Shown here piece after piece: positions 44,882-52,927 of a DNA stretch of 64,000 nucleotides. Under the pieces are notes generated by a model. The model did not search any database. It was given only the letters and a program-made list of their open reading frames with translations, and had not been told where the DNA came from. The stretch is from positions 1 to 64,000 of the forward strand of contig JAVBTR010000035.1 of the NCBI GenBank assembly GCA_031556065.1, read 5' to 3'. Source of the stretch: JAVBTR01 sp031556065. GTDB taxonomy: Bacteria; Bacillota; Clostridia; Christensenellales; Aristaeellaceae. The first letter of the stretch is position 1, and each line of letters begins with the position of its first letter. A program made the translations under genes and the position numbers.

Positions 44882-45110
44882 TAAAAAGTCACTCCATCCT
44901 TATGAAAGGACGGAGCAACTCCGTGGTACCACCTAACTTCGCAGAAATTGATTCTGCCTCGTTCGCACGATAACGGGTGCGCCGATAGGGCTACTGTTCC
45001 TTCACCCCATGCCCTTGGAAGCGACCTTCACCACTTGTCCCCAAGCGGTCTTTCAGCCGATGAACCGCTCTCTCTGATGGGCTTACACGGTTACTCCTCT
45101 TCGTCTACGG
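44882..45110 (-). promoter_or_regulatory. T-box leader responding to tRNA-Val
   Basis: Reading on the minus strand: stem I with GAGGAGTAACC, the AGAGAGC motif and GGTGAAG followed by the specifier codon GTC (45025-45023), then the conserved AGGTGGTACCACGG T-box (44934-44921), and the competing terminator (stem arms 44892-44900 and 44907-44915, then GACTTTTTATTT). GTC is a valine codon and valS lies downstream. The UGGU bulge would pair with ACCA including discriminator A73. Uncharged tRNA-Val would stabilise the antiterminator and allow transcription. Confidence 0.92.
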
Positions 45111-45116
45111 GCTAAA

Positions 45117-45122
45117 GTTATA
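45117..45122 (-). promoter_or_regulatory. Extended -10 promoter for the valS T-box transcript
   Basis: Minus strand TGG-TATAAC lies right after the rpmF stop, with no convincing -35. It is placed correctly to start the T-box leader at about 45110. Confidence 0.45.
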
Positions 45123-45127
45123 CCAAC

Positions 45128-45316
45128 TTAGGCGTCTTTTTCGTTGACCTTAACAACTTCTACGCCTTTGTAATACCCACACTGTTTGCACACGCGATGG
45201 GCCAACTTCATCTGATGGCACTGCGGGCATTCAACGATGCCGGGCAGGCTCAGCTTCCAGTTAGCTTGGCGGCTGTGTTTACGGGCTTTGGAAATTTTTC
45301 CCTTTGGAAGAGCCAT
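45128..45316 (-). CDS. rpmF: 50S ribosomal protein L32
   Basis: A 62-residue ribosomal protein beginning MALPKGKISKARKHSRQANW. Cys30, Cys33, Cys43 and Cys46 show the zinc-binding (C+) form. It follows the DUF177 gene by 2 bases, the conserved yceD-rpmF arrangement. Confidence 0.96.
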   Translation of the reverse strand: MALPKGKISKARKHSRQANWKLSLPGIVECPQCHQMKLAHRVCKQCGYYKGVEVVKVNEKDA

Positions 45317-45318
45317 AA

Positions 45319-45822
45319 TTACACCTCCTCATCCTTTGTCAGCAATTGCTGCAATGCCTCAAAAGGATGCCTAACTCCGGTTTCCTTTTGGCAAGTGCAA
45401 TGGTTAAAATCTTTGCCGCAGGTTCCGCATAAACCCTGGCAATCTTCCCTGCATAGAAAACGCATGGGAAGGGCCAGCACGGAAAGCGACAGCGCCAACT
45501 CCGCAAAATCCACCTTCGATCCTTCGAATGTAAACATATCCAGATCATCGGACCCGGCATCCCTGGCGAAGGTTTCCGTAAAAGGAACCTCGATAGGCGC
45601 TTGCGCGGGCGCTAAGCAATTAGCGCATTGGGCATAGGCTGTTGTGGTAAGATTACCTCTGATAAAAATCCGTTCTCCCACTCCGCTAAAAAAACCAGTA
45701 ATGGTTGCTTTATCGAAAGCGACCTGTTCCCCAAGAATTTCCTGGGGGGCGATTTCCTCGCTCAGCATGAACGGAAATTCCGTTCCGGGGGTTTGAATCC
45801 CGCGGGTAACGTCCAAAAACAT
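45319..45822 (-). CDS. yceD: DUF177/YceD-family protein, 23S rRNA accumulation factor
   Basis: A 167-residue DUF177 protein. The family is linked to 23S rRNA accumulation and almost always precedes rpmF. It shows CANCL in the middle and a C-terminal cluster (CREDCQGLCGTCG then CTC) that probably binds zinc. The start is ATG at 45822, with GAGGTG 6 bases upstream. In-frame codons up to 45852 overlap the -10 element (45852-45857) and so are not transcribed. Confidence 0.88.
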   Translation of the reverse strand: MFLDVTRGIQTPGTEFPFMLSEEIAPQEILGEQVAFDKATITGFFSGVGERIFIRGNLTTTAYAQCANCLAPAQAPIEVPFTETFARDAGSDDLDMFTFEGSKVDFAELALSLSVLALPMRFLCREDCQGLCGTCGKDFNHCTCQKETGVRHPFEALQQLLTKDEEV

Positions 45823-45851
45823 AGGCTTCACCTCAAACATGACCATCAGCA

Positions 45852-45880
45852 ATTATAAAACGTAAACAGGATTTTGTCAA
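45852..45880 (-). promoter_or_regulatory. yceD-rpmF promoter
   Basis: Minus strand TTGACA (45875-45880), 17 bases, TATAAT (45852-45857): a perfect consensus. The start near 45845 gives a leader of about 23 bases. Confidence 0.88.
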
Positions 45881-45888
45881 CAACTTTA

Positions 45889-47079
45889 TTAGCGAACCAG
45901 CTCAAGGGTATCCTGGGCGATAACTAGCTCCTCGTTGGTGGGCACAACCACAATCTTCACCCGGCTGTCATCGGTGGAAATCACCTTTTCGCCACGGTTG
46001 CCGTTATTCTTGGCAGGATCGATCTTGGCTCCCAAGAACTCCATATCCTTCATGACCCGTTCGCGCAGATCCCAGTTGTTTTCCCCAATGCCGGCGGTGA
46101 AAACGATCACGTCCACGCCACCCATGGCCGCCGCGTAGGAGCCGATGTACTTGCGGATGGAGTAGGCCAGCATTTCACGGGCGGTAATGGCGTCCTTGTT
46201 GCCATTGTCTGCCGCCTCTTCAATATCCCGGCTGTCGCTGGAAAGGCCGGAAAGTCCCAGCAGGCCGGATTTTTTGTTGAGGATATCCAGCACTTCATCC
46301 ACGGTTTTATGGTCGTTATTGGCGATAAACTGCACCACAGCCGGGTCCAGACTGCCGGAGCGGGTGCCCATGATCACACCTTCCAGAGGGGTAATGCCCA
46401 TGGATGTATCCACGCACTTGCCGTCTACCACCGCGGCCAGGGAAGAACCGTTGCCCAGGTGGCAGGTGATAATTTTGGTGCCGATGGGCGAAATGCCCAG
46501 AAACTCGCAAACCCGCTGGCTTACATAGCGGTGGGAAGTACCGTGGAAGCCATAGCGGCGAACCTTAAGCCTGTCGTAGTATTCCTTGGGCACACCGTAA
46601 AGATATGCCTTTTTCGGCATAGTCTGGTGAAAAGCCGTATCGAACACCGCCACTTGGGGGGTGGTAGGCATAACTTCCTGGCAGGCCTGAATGCCCATGA
46701 GGTTAGCGGGGTTATGCAAGGGGCCAAGGGGAATATTTTCTTTAATGGCTTCGATCACCGCTTCGTTTATGATTACGGAACCGGAGAACTTTTCGCCGCC
46801 ATGGAGCACCCGATGGCCCACCGCGCTGATATCGTCCATGTTCTTCATAACGCCTTTTTCGTCGTCCATCAAAGCAGCCAGCATGTATTTAATGGCTTCC
46901 ACGTGGTTTTTCATGTTTTCGGCAACTTCGTAGACCTTTCCACCCGCTTTCTGGGTGATTTTCGTGCCTTCGATGCCAATGCGCTCCACGATGCCTTTGG
47001 CGATGACGTCCTGGGTATCCATTTCCATGAGCTGGTACTTAAGGCTGGAGGAACCTGCGTTGAGAATTAGAATTTTCAT
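45889..47079 (-). CDS. ackA: Acetate kinase
   Basis: Makes ATP from acetyl phosphate, yielding acetate. The 396 residues show LNAGSSSLKYQL, HRVLHGGEKF, FDTAFHQTMP, the phosphate-loop region TCHLGNGSS and VFTAGIGENN. AAGGAG lies 10 bases before ATG. It follows pta by 14 bases, the usual fermentative pair. Confidence 0.96.
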   Translation of the reverse strand: MKILILNAGSSSLKYQLMEMDTQDVIAKGIVERIGIEGTKITQKAGGKVYEVAENMKNHVEAIKYMLAALMDDEKGVMKNMDDISAVGHRVLHGGEKFSGSVIINEAVIEAIKENIPLGPLHNPANLMGIQACQEVMPTTPQVAVFDTAFHQTMPKKAYLYGVPKEYYDRLKVRRYGFHGTSHRYVSQRVCEFLGISPIGTKIITCHLGNGSSLAAVVDGKCVDTSMGITPLEGVIMGTRSGSLDPAVVQFIANNDHKTVDEVLDILNKKSGLLGLSGLSSDSRDIEEAADNGNKDAITAREMLAYSIRKYIGSYAAAMGGVDVIVFTAGIGENNWDLRERVMKDMEFLGAKIDPAKNNGNRGEKVISTDDSRVKIVVVPTNEELVIAQDTLELVR

Positions 47080-47093
47080 AGGTAATTATCTCC

Positions 47094-48092
47094 TTATTGT
47101 TGCGCCATAACGGCGGTAATGGCAACCACACTAACGATATCTTCAACCGAGCAGCCACGGCTCAAGTCGTTTACAGGCTTTGCCAAGCCCTGAACAACCG
47201 GGCCAATGGCTTCCGCACCAGCCAAACGCTGCACCAGCTTATAGCCGATATTGCCTGCCTGCAGGTCCGGGAAAACCAGCACATTGGCATGGCCTGCCAC
47301 AGGACTGCCAGGGCTCTTAAGCTGGCCAACGGATTCCACCAGTGCCGCGTCGGCCTGAAGTTCGCCGTCTACCATTAAATCGGGAGCCAGTTCCTTTACT
47401 TTTAAGGTAGCTTCCTGCACCTTGGTAACCAATTCATGCTTGGCGCTGCCCTTGGTAGAGAAGGAAAGCATGGCCACTTTGGGATCGATTCCCATAAGGG
47501 CTTTACCTGTCTGGGCGCTGGCGATAGCGATAGCGGCCATTTCATCGGCGGTGGGATTGGGGATTACGGCACAGTCGCCAAAGATCATCACCCCATCATC
47601 GCCGTAATCCTTATTTGTGACTTCCATTACAAAGCAGCTGGATACAACAGAGATACCAGGCGCCGTTTTGATAATTTGCAATGCCGGACGCAGCACATTG
47701 CCAGTAGAATTGATGGCCCCTGCCACCATGCCGTCGGCATCGCCGCTTTTGACCATGACAGCGCCGAAATACAGCGTGTTTTCTGTAACCAGCTTGGTGG
47801 CTTCTTCGGTGGTCATGCCCTTGGATTTACGCAATTCGAACAAAAGGTTCGCATACGCCGCTGTTTTTTCGCTGGTGGCCGGGTCGATCAGGTTCACGCC
47901 AGTCAAATCGGTGTTGGTTTCCTTTGCGACTCTCTTCATTTCGTCCAAAGCACCGACCAGGGAAACCTTGGCCACGCCACTGGCAATGATCTTTGCACTG
48001 GCTTGCACCGTGCGGGGTTCGGTACCTTCGGCCAAAACGATGTGCTTCACGTTGGCTTGGGCCTTCGCCATAATCTTTTGGATCGCGGACAT
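47094..48092 (-). CDS. pta: Phosphate acetyltransferase
   Basis: Converts acetyl-CoA and phosphate to acetyl phosphate. The 332-residue short form (no N-terminal regulatory domains) shows VLAEGTEPRTVQ, SGDADGMVAGA and STKGSAKHELV. ATG at 48092 has AAGGAGG 9 bases upstream; the in-frame extension to 48197 runs through the promoter. It is divergent from tmcAL. Confidence 0.95.
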   Translation of the reverse strand: MSAIQKIMAKAQANVKHIVLAEGTEPRTVQASAKIIASGVAKVSLVGALDEMKRVAKETNTDLTGVNLIDPATSEKTAAYANLLFELRKSKGMTTEEATKLVTENTLYFGAVMVKSGDADGMVAGAINSTGNVLRPALQIIKTAPGISVVSSCFVMEVTNKDYGDDGVMIFGDCAVIPNPTADEMAAIAIASAQTGKALMGIDPKVAMLSFSTKGSAKHELVTKVQEATLKVKELAPDLMVDGELQADAALVESVGQLKSPGSPVAGHANVLVFPDLQAGNIGYKLVQRLAGAEAIGPVVQGLAKPVNDLSRGCSVEDIVSVVAITAVMAQQ

Positions 48093-48138
48093 AGTTGGGA
48101 ACCTCCTTAAGCTTTCAGTGATAGTTTTCAACCAATCT

Positions 48139-48144
48139 ATTATA
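48139..48144 (-). promoter_or_regulatory. -10 element of the pta-ackA promoter
   Basis: Minus strand TATAAT about 47 bases before pta; the region 17 bases upstream is only T-rich, so the -35 is weak. Confidence 0.5.
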
Positions 48145-48222
48145 CAGGATAATTTCAAATAAAAAAAGGGTAAAAAAAGATTTATTCGAATATTCATATA
48201 TATGAATTACTTTGAGGTGCGT

Positions 48223-49419
48223 ATGGAAAAGACTATTCTAGGGATCATTGCCGAATATAATCCACTGCACAAGGGCCATGCCTATCATCTGGATCAGGCA
48301 AAAAAGGCCTGCAATGCAGATTTAACCATTGTTTGCATGTCCGGGCCCTTTACCCAAAGGGGCGACGGCGCTATCTTTTCCCCTGCTGCCAGAGCGGAAA
48401 TGGCCATTTATGCCGGGGCGGATTTGGTTTTCGAACTACCCACCCTGTTCGCCGTTCGGGAAGCGGATGTTTTCGCTTTGGGGGGGGTGGCGCTTTTAAC
48501 TCAGCTTGGCTGCACCCATTTGTCCTTTGGCTGCGAAACAGCGGATTTGGCTTTGTTTGAAAGGGCAAATGAATTGATTAACGCGCCTACCTTGGCATTT
48601 AGCGAACAGCTTCATAAAGCACTGGACAGCGGCTGCTCCTATGCCAGTGCCCAAGGCCGCGCCCTTGAAAAATGCCTTAACACCAGGGTTTTGTCCAAAC
48701 CCAATAATGTTTTAGGCTTATGCTACTTAAAAGCCATCGCCCAGCTAAACAGCCCGCTTATTCCTTTGCCCATTACCCGTTTAGGCAGCTATCACGATAT
48801 CGCGTCCCCTTCAGAGACCGCCCTGCCCTCCGCCACCGCCCTTCGGGGTGCCATTCAGCGGGGGGATTGGGTAAGCAGCAAAGCAATGACACCCACAAAC
48901 GTGTACCCTGTCATCCAAAGAGAGATGGCTCAGGGCAGAATCTTCCACCCAACCAGTCTGGATCAGGCTTTGCGGCTAACTTTGCTTAATGCCTCCCCCG
49001 CCTTTTTGCAGGCCCTTCCTGGTGCTACAGAAGGGCTGGATCAGCTTTTAAAAAAGCACAGCGAAGCCTTCTTAAGCAAAGAACATCTTCTGGTACTCAT
49101 TAAATCCAAGCGCTACACCTATACAAGGCTCAACCGCCTTTTGGCTCACCTGCTTATAGACATAACAAAGGAGTCCCTTATTCCTTTGCCCACCTACATT
49201 CGGCTCTTAGCCGCCCGCAAGCAAGCTGTCCCCTATTTGAGGAGCATTAAAAAAAGCGGCTTCCCTGTGATTGAAAAAGCCGCAAAATTTAATAGGGATG
49301 ATCCTTGCTTCAAAACCGATATCCGCGCTTATGACCTATGGGCTTTAGGGGCCGGTCTCCCCATGGGGCTAGGCTTCCGGCAAAGTCCATGGGTTGAAGA
49401 TTATTCCACCTTGCCATAA
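48223..49419 (+). CDS. tmcAL: tRNA(Met) cytidine acetate ligase (TmcAL/YlbM)
   Basis: Uses ATP and acetate to N4-acetylate the wobble cytidine of elongator tRNA-Met. The nucleotidyltransferase-like N terminus reads GIIAEYNPLHKGH, with the HxGH site at residues 17-20, and the SGPFTQRGDGA segment follows. The 398-residue length is typical. ATG at 48223 was chosen because GAGGTG directly precedes it and family members begin at this point; an ATG seven codons earlier is possible. It is divergent from pta-ackA, the source of its acetate substrate. Confidence 0.9.
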   Translation: MEKTILGIIAEYNPLHKGHAYHLDQAKKACNADLTIVCMSGPFTQRGDGAIFSPAARAEMAIYAGADLVFELPTLFAVREADVFALGGVALLTQLGCTHLSFGCETADLALFERANELINAPTLAFSEQLHKALDSGCSYASAQGRALEKCLNTRVLSKPNNVLGLCYLKAIAQLNSPLIPLPITRLGSYHDIASPSETALPSATALRGAIQRGDWVSSKAMTPTNVYPVIQREMAQGRIFHPTSLDQALRLTLLNASPAFLQALPGATEGLDQLLKKHSEAFLSKEHLLVLIKSKRYTYTRLNRLLAHLLIDITKESLIPLPTYIRLLAARKQAVPYLRSIKKSGFPVIEKAAKFNRDDPCFKTDIRAYDLWALGAGLPMGLGFRQSPWVEDYSTLP

Positions 49420-49439
49420 TGCCAATAATAATATAAAAT
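49411..49439 (+). promoter_or_regulatory. Promoter of the first aldo/keto reductase
   Basis: TTGCCA (49411-49416), 17 bases, TAAAAT (49434-49439). The -35 overlaps the tmcAL stop codon. Confidence 0.55.
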
Positions 49440-49470
49440 AGACAAAACCACTTTTGAAAGGAATATCTTT

Positions 49471-50595
49471 ATGCAGTACCGTCCTTTTGGCAATACCGGG
49501 ATTCAAATATCAGCACTGGGCTTTGGAGCCATGCGCCTGCCTAAGAAATTCGAAGACGACAAAGAGGTTTTCGATTATGAAGGTGGCATCAAGCTCATTC
49601 GACAGGGCATCGACGCAGGCATTAATTATATCGATACCGCGCCCTTTTACTGCGACAGTGAAAGTGAATTGATCCTTGGCCAGGCTTTAAAAGACGGCTA
49701 CCGGGAAAAGGTTTACTTATCCACCAAGCTCCCCGGTGAAGACAGGGGCTACGACGCGGCCCGCAAGCGTCTAACCGCCTCCCTTGAACGGATGCAGACG
49801 GACCATATCGATTTTTACCACCTCTGGGGCATTTCCTGGAAGCGCTTTGAAACAGAAGCAGAGCCGGAGGGCCAGGTACGCATGGCCCTGGAAGCCAAGG
49901 AGCAGGGGTTGATCAAGCACCTGAGCTTCTCCTTCCACGATGATCCGGAAAACATGATCAAGCTTATTGATACGGGGCTTTTCTCCAGCGTTCTGTGCCA
50001 ATATAACCTTTTGGATCGCTCCAACGAGGAAGCCATTGCCTACGCCCACGAAAAGGGCCTGGGTGTGGTAATTATGGGGCCTATCGGCGGCGGCCGCTTA
50101 GGCGCTCCCTCCCCTGTGGTACAAAAGATGCTGCCCGGCAAGTCCGCTTCCTCGGCGGAAGTGGCCCTCCGTTTCGTTTTGGCCAACCAGAACGTTTCCT
50201 GTGCCCTAAGCGGCATGGGCAGTTCTGCCATGGTAGAAGAAAATGTGGCCATCGCTTCCAACGCCGCCCTTCTGACTGAAGATGAAAAGAACCTTATCGC
50301 CACCTCCATGGCCGAAAATAAAGAGCGGGCCAAACTCTACTGCACCGGCTGCAATTACTGCATGCCCTGCCCTGTTGGTGTAAACATCCCTCTGAACTTT
50401 GAACTGATGAACTACCACCGGGTTTATGGCCTGACCGATTACGCCAAAGAAAACTACGCAAACATCGGCAAAACCCCCTGGATGAAGGGCGAACAGGCTG
50501 ATAAATGCGTCCAATGCGGCGCCTGCGAAGAAAAGTGCCCCCAGCATTTGAAGATTCGGGAACAGCTGGAAGAAACGGCTAAGGAGATCGGGTAA
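49471..50595 (+). CDS. Aldo/keto reductase with C-terminal 4Fe-4S ferredoxin domain
   Basis: A 374-residue protein: an NADPH-type aldo/keto reductase barrel (FGAMRLP, active-site Asp and Tyr in IDTAPFYCDSE, Lys in STKLP, His in FYHLWG) followed by a ferredoxin-like tail with CTGCNYCMPCP (about 294-304) and CVQCGACEEKCP (about 350-361). The family is widespread in anaerobes, but the physiological substrate is unknown. AAAGGAAT lies about 7 bases before ATG. A paralogue with the same architecture is at 53347-54450. Confidence 0.9.
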   Translation: MQYRPFGNTGIQISALGFGAMRLPKKFEDDKEVFDYEGGIKLIRQGIDAGINYIDTAPFYCDSESELILGQALKDGYREKVYLSTKLPGEDRGYDAARKRLTASLERMQTDHIDFYHLWGISWKRFETEAEPEGQVRMALEAKEQGLIKHLSFSFHDDPENMIKLIDTGLFSSVLCQYNLLDRSNEEAIAYAHEKGLGVVIMGPIGGGRLGAPSPVVQKMLPGKSASSAEVALRFVLANQNVSCALSGMGSSAMVEENVAIASNAALLTEDEKNLIATSMAENKERAKLYCTGCNYCMPCPVGVNIPLNFELMNYHRVYGLTDYAKENYANIGKTPWMKGEQADKCVQCGACEEKCPQHLKIREQLEETAKEIG

Positions 50596-50697
50596 AATTG
50601 ATTTACAAGGGGCTGTCGCAGTAAGGAAAACGCTGGGCCGGTTGTCCCAGACCCAGTTTAAGGATCTTTTGACCCTTAAAAATTCCATAATGGGATC

Positions 50698-50715
50698 AAA
50701 GGGATGTATCCCTTT
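50698..50715. repeat. Short inverted repeat in the 50596-50740 gap
   Basis: AAAGGG-ATGTAT-CCCTTT between the two convergent genes. There is no T-tract on either side, so a terminator role is uncertain. I see no coding sequence in the 145-base gap. Confidence 0.4.
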
Positions 50716-50740
50716 GCGCGCTCCTCAAAGAAAACCTGTA

Positions 50741-51499
50741 CTAATCCATTTCGATCATGTTTTCCCAGTAGCGCTTCGGCATGTGACCCATGCGGCAGCG
50801 CTCATTTTTTCGCTCCTTGATACCGTTGGTTTGGTAGAACTGCCGCCATAGGCTTTGATAGTATTTTTCGTTTTCGTCTTTTTCTGGAAGAATCAATTCA
50901 GGCAGGTAACCGATTTGCGCTTGGCCCCTTTCATAGATTAGGGCCGCCTGATGGGTTTTATCGTAGATCATAAAGGTTTCCTCCGCGAAACGCTCGCAGA
51001 AGTGGGAGGCCAGAACAGGAAGAACGTAGTTCTTCGGGGTGATGGTAGCGATCAGCTTGCCGTCGTATTCCACAAAGCGGACGAAGCCTTTTAACAAATG
51101 AGCTTCACCGGCAATAAACCGCTGGGCTTCGATTAACGGAGCCACCACCGGGTCTGCCAGATAATTGACCACCTTTGCCCCTACAGCGTAGCCTAGAATA
51201 AGAAAACGCAGAATGTGCATTTCTTTATCCTCCAGGTTGCTTAGAAAAACCGTTTCGCATAGTTCCAGCGCTTCGCCGGAAATTTTTGCTTTAATGGATT
51301 CCCGTACCTTCAGCGCCTTTTCGCGTTGGGTTTCAATGATTTTTGCGGGCAACAAGCCTACGCCTGTTTCGTTTGAAATAGCCATGGGTATTTCTTTTTG
51401 ATATACGCTTTCATGAACGCAGCAGTAAAGCCCTCCTAAAGAGCCATCATATTGGTAGATGGTGTTGCTTGCGTTCATTAGAAGCTTGAAGCCAGGCAT
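50741..51499 (-). CDS. DUF4130 probable DNA metabolism protein, partner of a radical SAM enzyme
   Basis: A 252-residue protein matching the TIGR03915 family (conserved partner of a radical SAM DNA-repair-like protein), with the family start YDGSLGGLYCCVHESVY and the C-terminal PKRYWENMIEM. In other genomes the same domain can be fused to a uracil-DNA-glycosylase-like domain, which is absent here. ATG at 51499 has AGGAGG about 7 bases upstream inside the radical SAM gene; an ATG at 51478 in a TAATG overlap with that gene's stop fits the domain boundary but has no ribosome site. Function is unknown. Confidence 0.85.
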   Translation of the reverse strand: MPGFKLLMNASNTIYQYDGSLGGLYCCVHESVYQKEIPMAISNETGVGLLPAKIIETQREKALKVRESIKAKISGEALELCETVFLSNLEDKEMHILRFLILGYAVGAKVVNYLADPVVAPLIEAQRFIAGEAHLLKGFVRFVEYDGKLIATITPKNYVLPVLASHFCERFAEETFMIYDKTHQAALIYERGQAQIGYLPELILPEKDENEKYYQSLWRQFYQTNGIKERKNERCRMGHMPKRYWENMIEMD

Positions 51500-52809
51500 T
51501 TCACCGCCTCCTCAACCGCTATATGGGTGGATGCGCCCAGATCGATCTGGGGCACCGTGGCCGCTGGCTCAAAAAGGCTCAGCTGCTCAATACCGTAGCC
51601 ATGGGTTTTCGGATCGATCAACGCCCTAACCACGCTGGGTCGTTCAATGGCCATGCCCGTAGCCAGATCCGATGCCAGAATAAAGTACTGGGCTCGTTTT
51701 AAAACAACGCCAAGTCTTTTAAGCCCTGCCAAAGTCAGCTTGGTGCTGCGCCGCGCCACAACGATCCTCTCCGCGGATTTAGGGCCGATGCCAGGCACTC
51801 GCAGAAGCATTTCCAATGGCGCTCGGTTTACATCGATGGGAAAAACATGCATGTTATGAATAGCCCAGTTGCACTTTGGGTCCAGGTAAGGGTTGAAGCT
51901 TTGGTTTTCCTCGCTTAGAATTTCTTTAGCGTCGAATCGGTAAAAACGCATAAGCCAATCCGCCTGATAAAGCCGATGCTCTCTTAAAAGGGGCGGCTTG
52001 GTATCCAATGAAGGCAGATTGCTGTCGGAAACCGTAGGAATATATGCGGAAAAGAACACCCGCTTCAGGCCATAGCTGCGGTAAAGCCCCTGGGCCAGAT
52101 TGATAATCTTATAATCGGTCTCAGGACTGGCTCCGATAATCATTTGGGTGGACTGCCCCGCCGGGGCGAATTTAGGGGCGTGACGGTAAATGGATAGCTC
52201 GCTGCTGGATTTTACAATACCTCCCGCAATTTTCCCCATGGGTTTTAAAATAGCAGATTTGGTTTTATTGGGAGCCAGGCGCTTTAAGCTGTCCTCGCTG
52301 GGGAGTTCGATGTTCACGCTGAGCCTGTCGGCCAATAGACCCAGCTTTTCCACCAGTTCTTCCGAAGCGCCGGGGATGGCTTTGGCGTGAATGTAGCCGT
52401 TAAACCGATATTTCCCCCGAAGCAGCTCCAATACGCGGATCATCTGCTCCATGGTATGATCCGGGGATTTTAAAACGCCACTGGAAATAAATAGCCCTTC
52501 GATGTAATTGCGGCGGTAAAATTGTATGGTCAGCTCCGCCAGCTCTTCCGGCGTAAAGGCGGTACGCTTTATATCGTTACTTACCCGGTTAATGCAATAT
52601 CGGCAATCGTATATGCAGTAATTGGAAAGCAGCACCTTTAACAGGGATATGCACCGCCCATCCGATGCAAAGCTATGACAGATACCTGCCGCCACCGCGT
52701 TGCCAAGGCCCTTGCCAATACCGCCGCTGCGGTCTACACCGGAAGAAGTGCAGGCCACATCGTACTTGGCGCTATCCGCCAGAAGAGTCAGCTTATCCAT
52801 CAATTCCAT
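51478..52809 (-). CDS. Putative DNA modification/repair radical SAM protein
   Basis: A 443-residue radical SAM enzyme of the TIGR03916 type. The cluster motif is CIYDCRYC (about 62-69). Near the C terminus a helix-hairpin-helix (LRVPGIGPKSAERIV, about 350-364) suggests DNA binding. ATG at 52809 was chosen for AGAGGTG 6 bases upstream. It is co-translated with the DUF4130 partner. The promoter carries a LexA-type palindrome at the start site, which fits a DNA-damage function; the reaction is unknown. Confidence 0.88.
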   Translation of the reverse strand: MELMDKLTLLADSAKYDVACTSSGVDRSGGIGKGLGNAVAAGICHSFASDGRCISLLKVLLSNYCIYDCRYCINRVSNDIKRTAFTPEELAELTIQFYRRNYIEGLFISSGVLKSPDHTMEQMIRVLELLRGKYRFNGYIHAKAIPGASEELVEKLGLLADRLSVNIELPSEDSLKRLAPNKTKSAILKPMGKIAGGIVKSSSELSIYRHAPKFAPAGQSTQMIIGASPETDYKIINLAQGLYRSYGLKRVFFSAYIPTVSDSNLPSLDTKPPLLREHRLYQADWLMRFYRFDAKEILSEENQSFNPYLDPKCNWAIHNMHVFPIDVNRAPLEMLLRVPGIGPKSAERIVVARRSTKLTLAGLKRLGVVLKRAQYFILASDLATGMAIERPSVVRALIDPKTHGYGIEQLSLFEPAATVPQIDLGASTHIAVEEAVKCLASSF

Positions 52810-52822
52810 TACAAACACCTCT

Positions 52823-52836
52823 AGAACGTATGTTCT
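52823..52836 (-). promoter_or_regulatory. LexA (SOS) box
   Basis: AGAACGTATGTTCT is a perfect GAAC-N4-GTTC palindrome matching the Gram-positive LexA consensus (CGAACRNRYGTTYG core). It lies at the expected transcription start of the radical SAM operon, between the -10 and the ribosome site. Confidence 0.75.
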
Positions 52837-52841
52837 CTTGT

Positions 52842-52870
52842 ATTATATCCTCAAACGTTCCCCATGAAAA
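52842..52870 (-). promoter_or_regulatory. Promoter of the radical SAM/DUF4130 operon
   Basis: Minus strand TTTTCA (52865-52870), 17 bases, TATAAT (52842-52847); start near 52835, inside the LexA box. Confidence 0.6.
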
Positions 52871-52893
52871 GCGAACAAATTATTAAGTTTTTG

Positions 52894-52927
52894 TAATAAA
52901 AAAAGAACCGCGTGCAATGCGGTTCTT
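52894..52927 (-). terminator. Terminator after the transposase relic
   Basis: Minus strand: 9-bp stem AAGAACCGC/GCGGTTCTT followed by seven T in total. It ends leftward transcription from the second aldo/keto reductase before the SOS promoter. Its first arm coincides with the last recognisable transposase codons. Confidence 0.88.
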
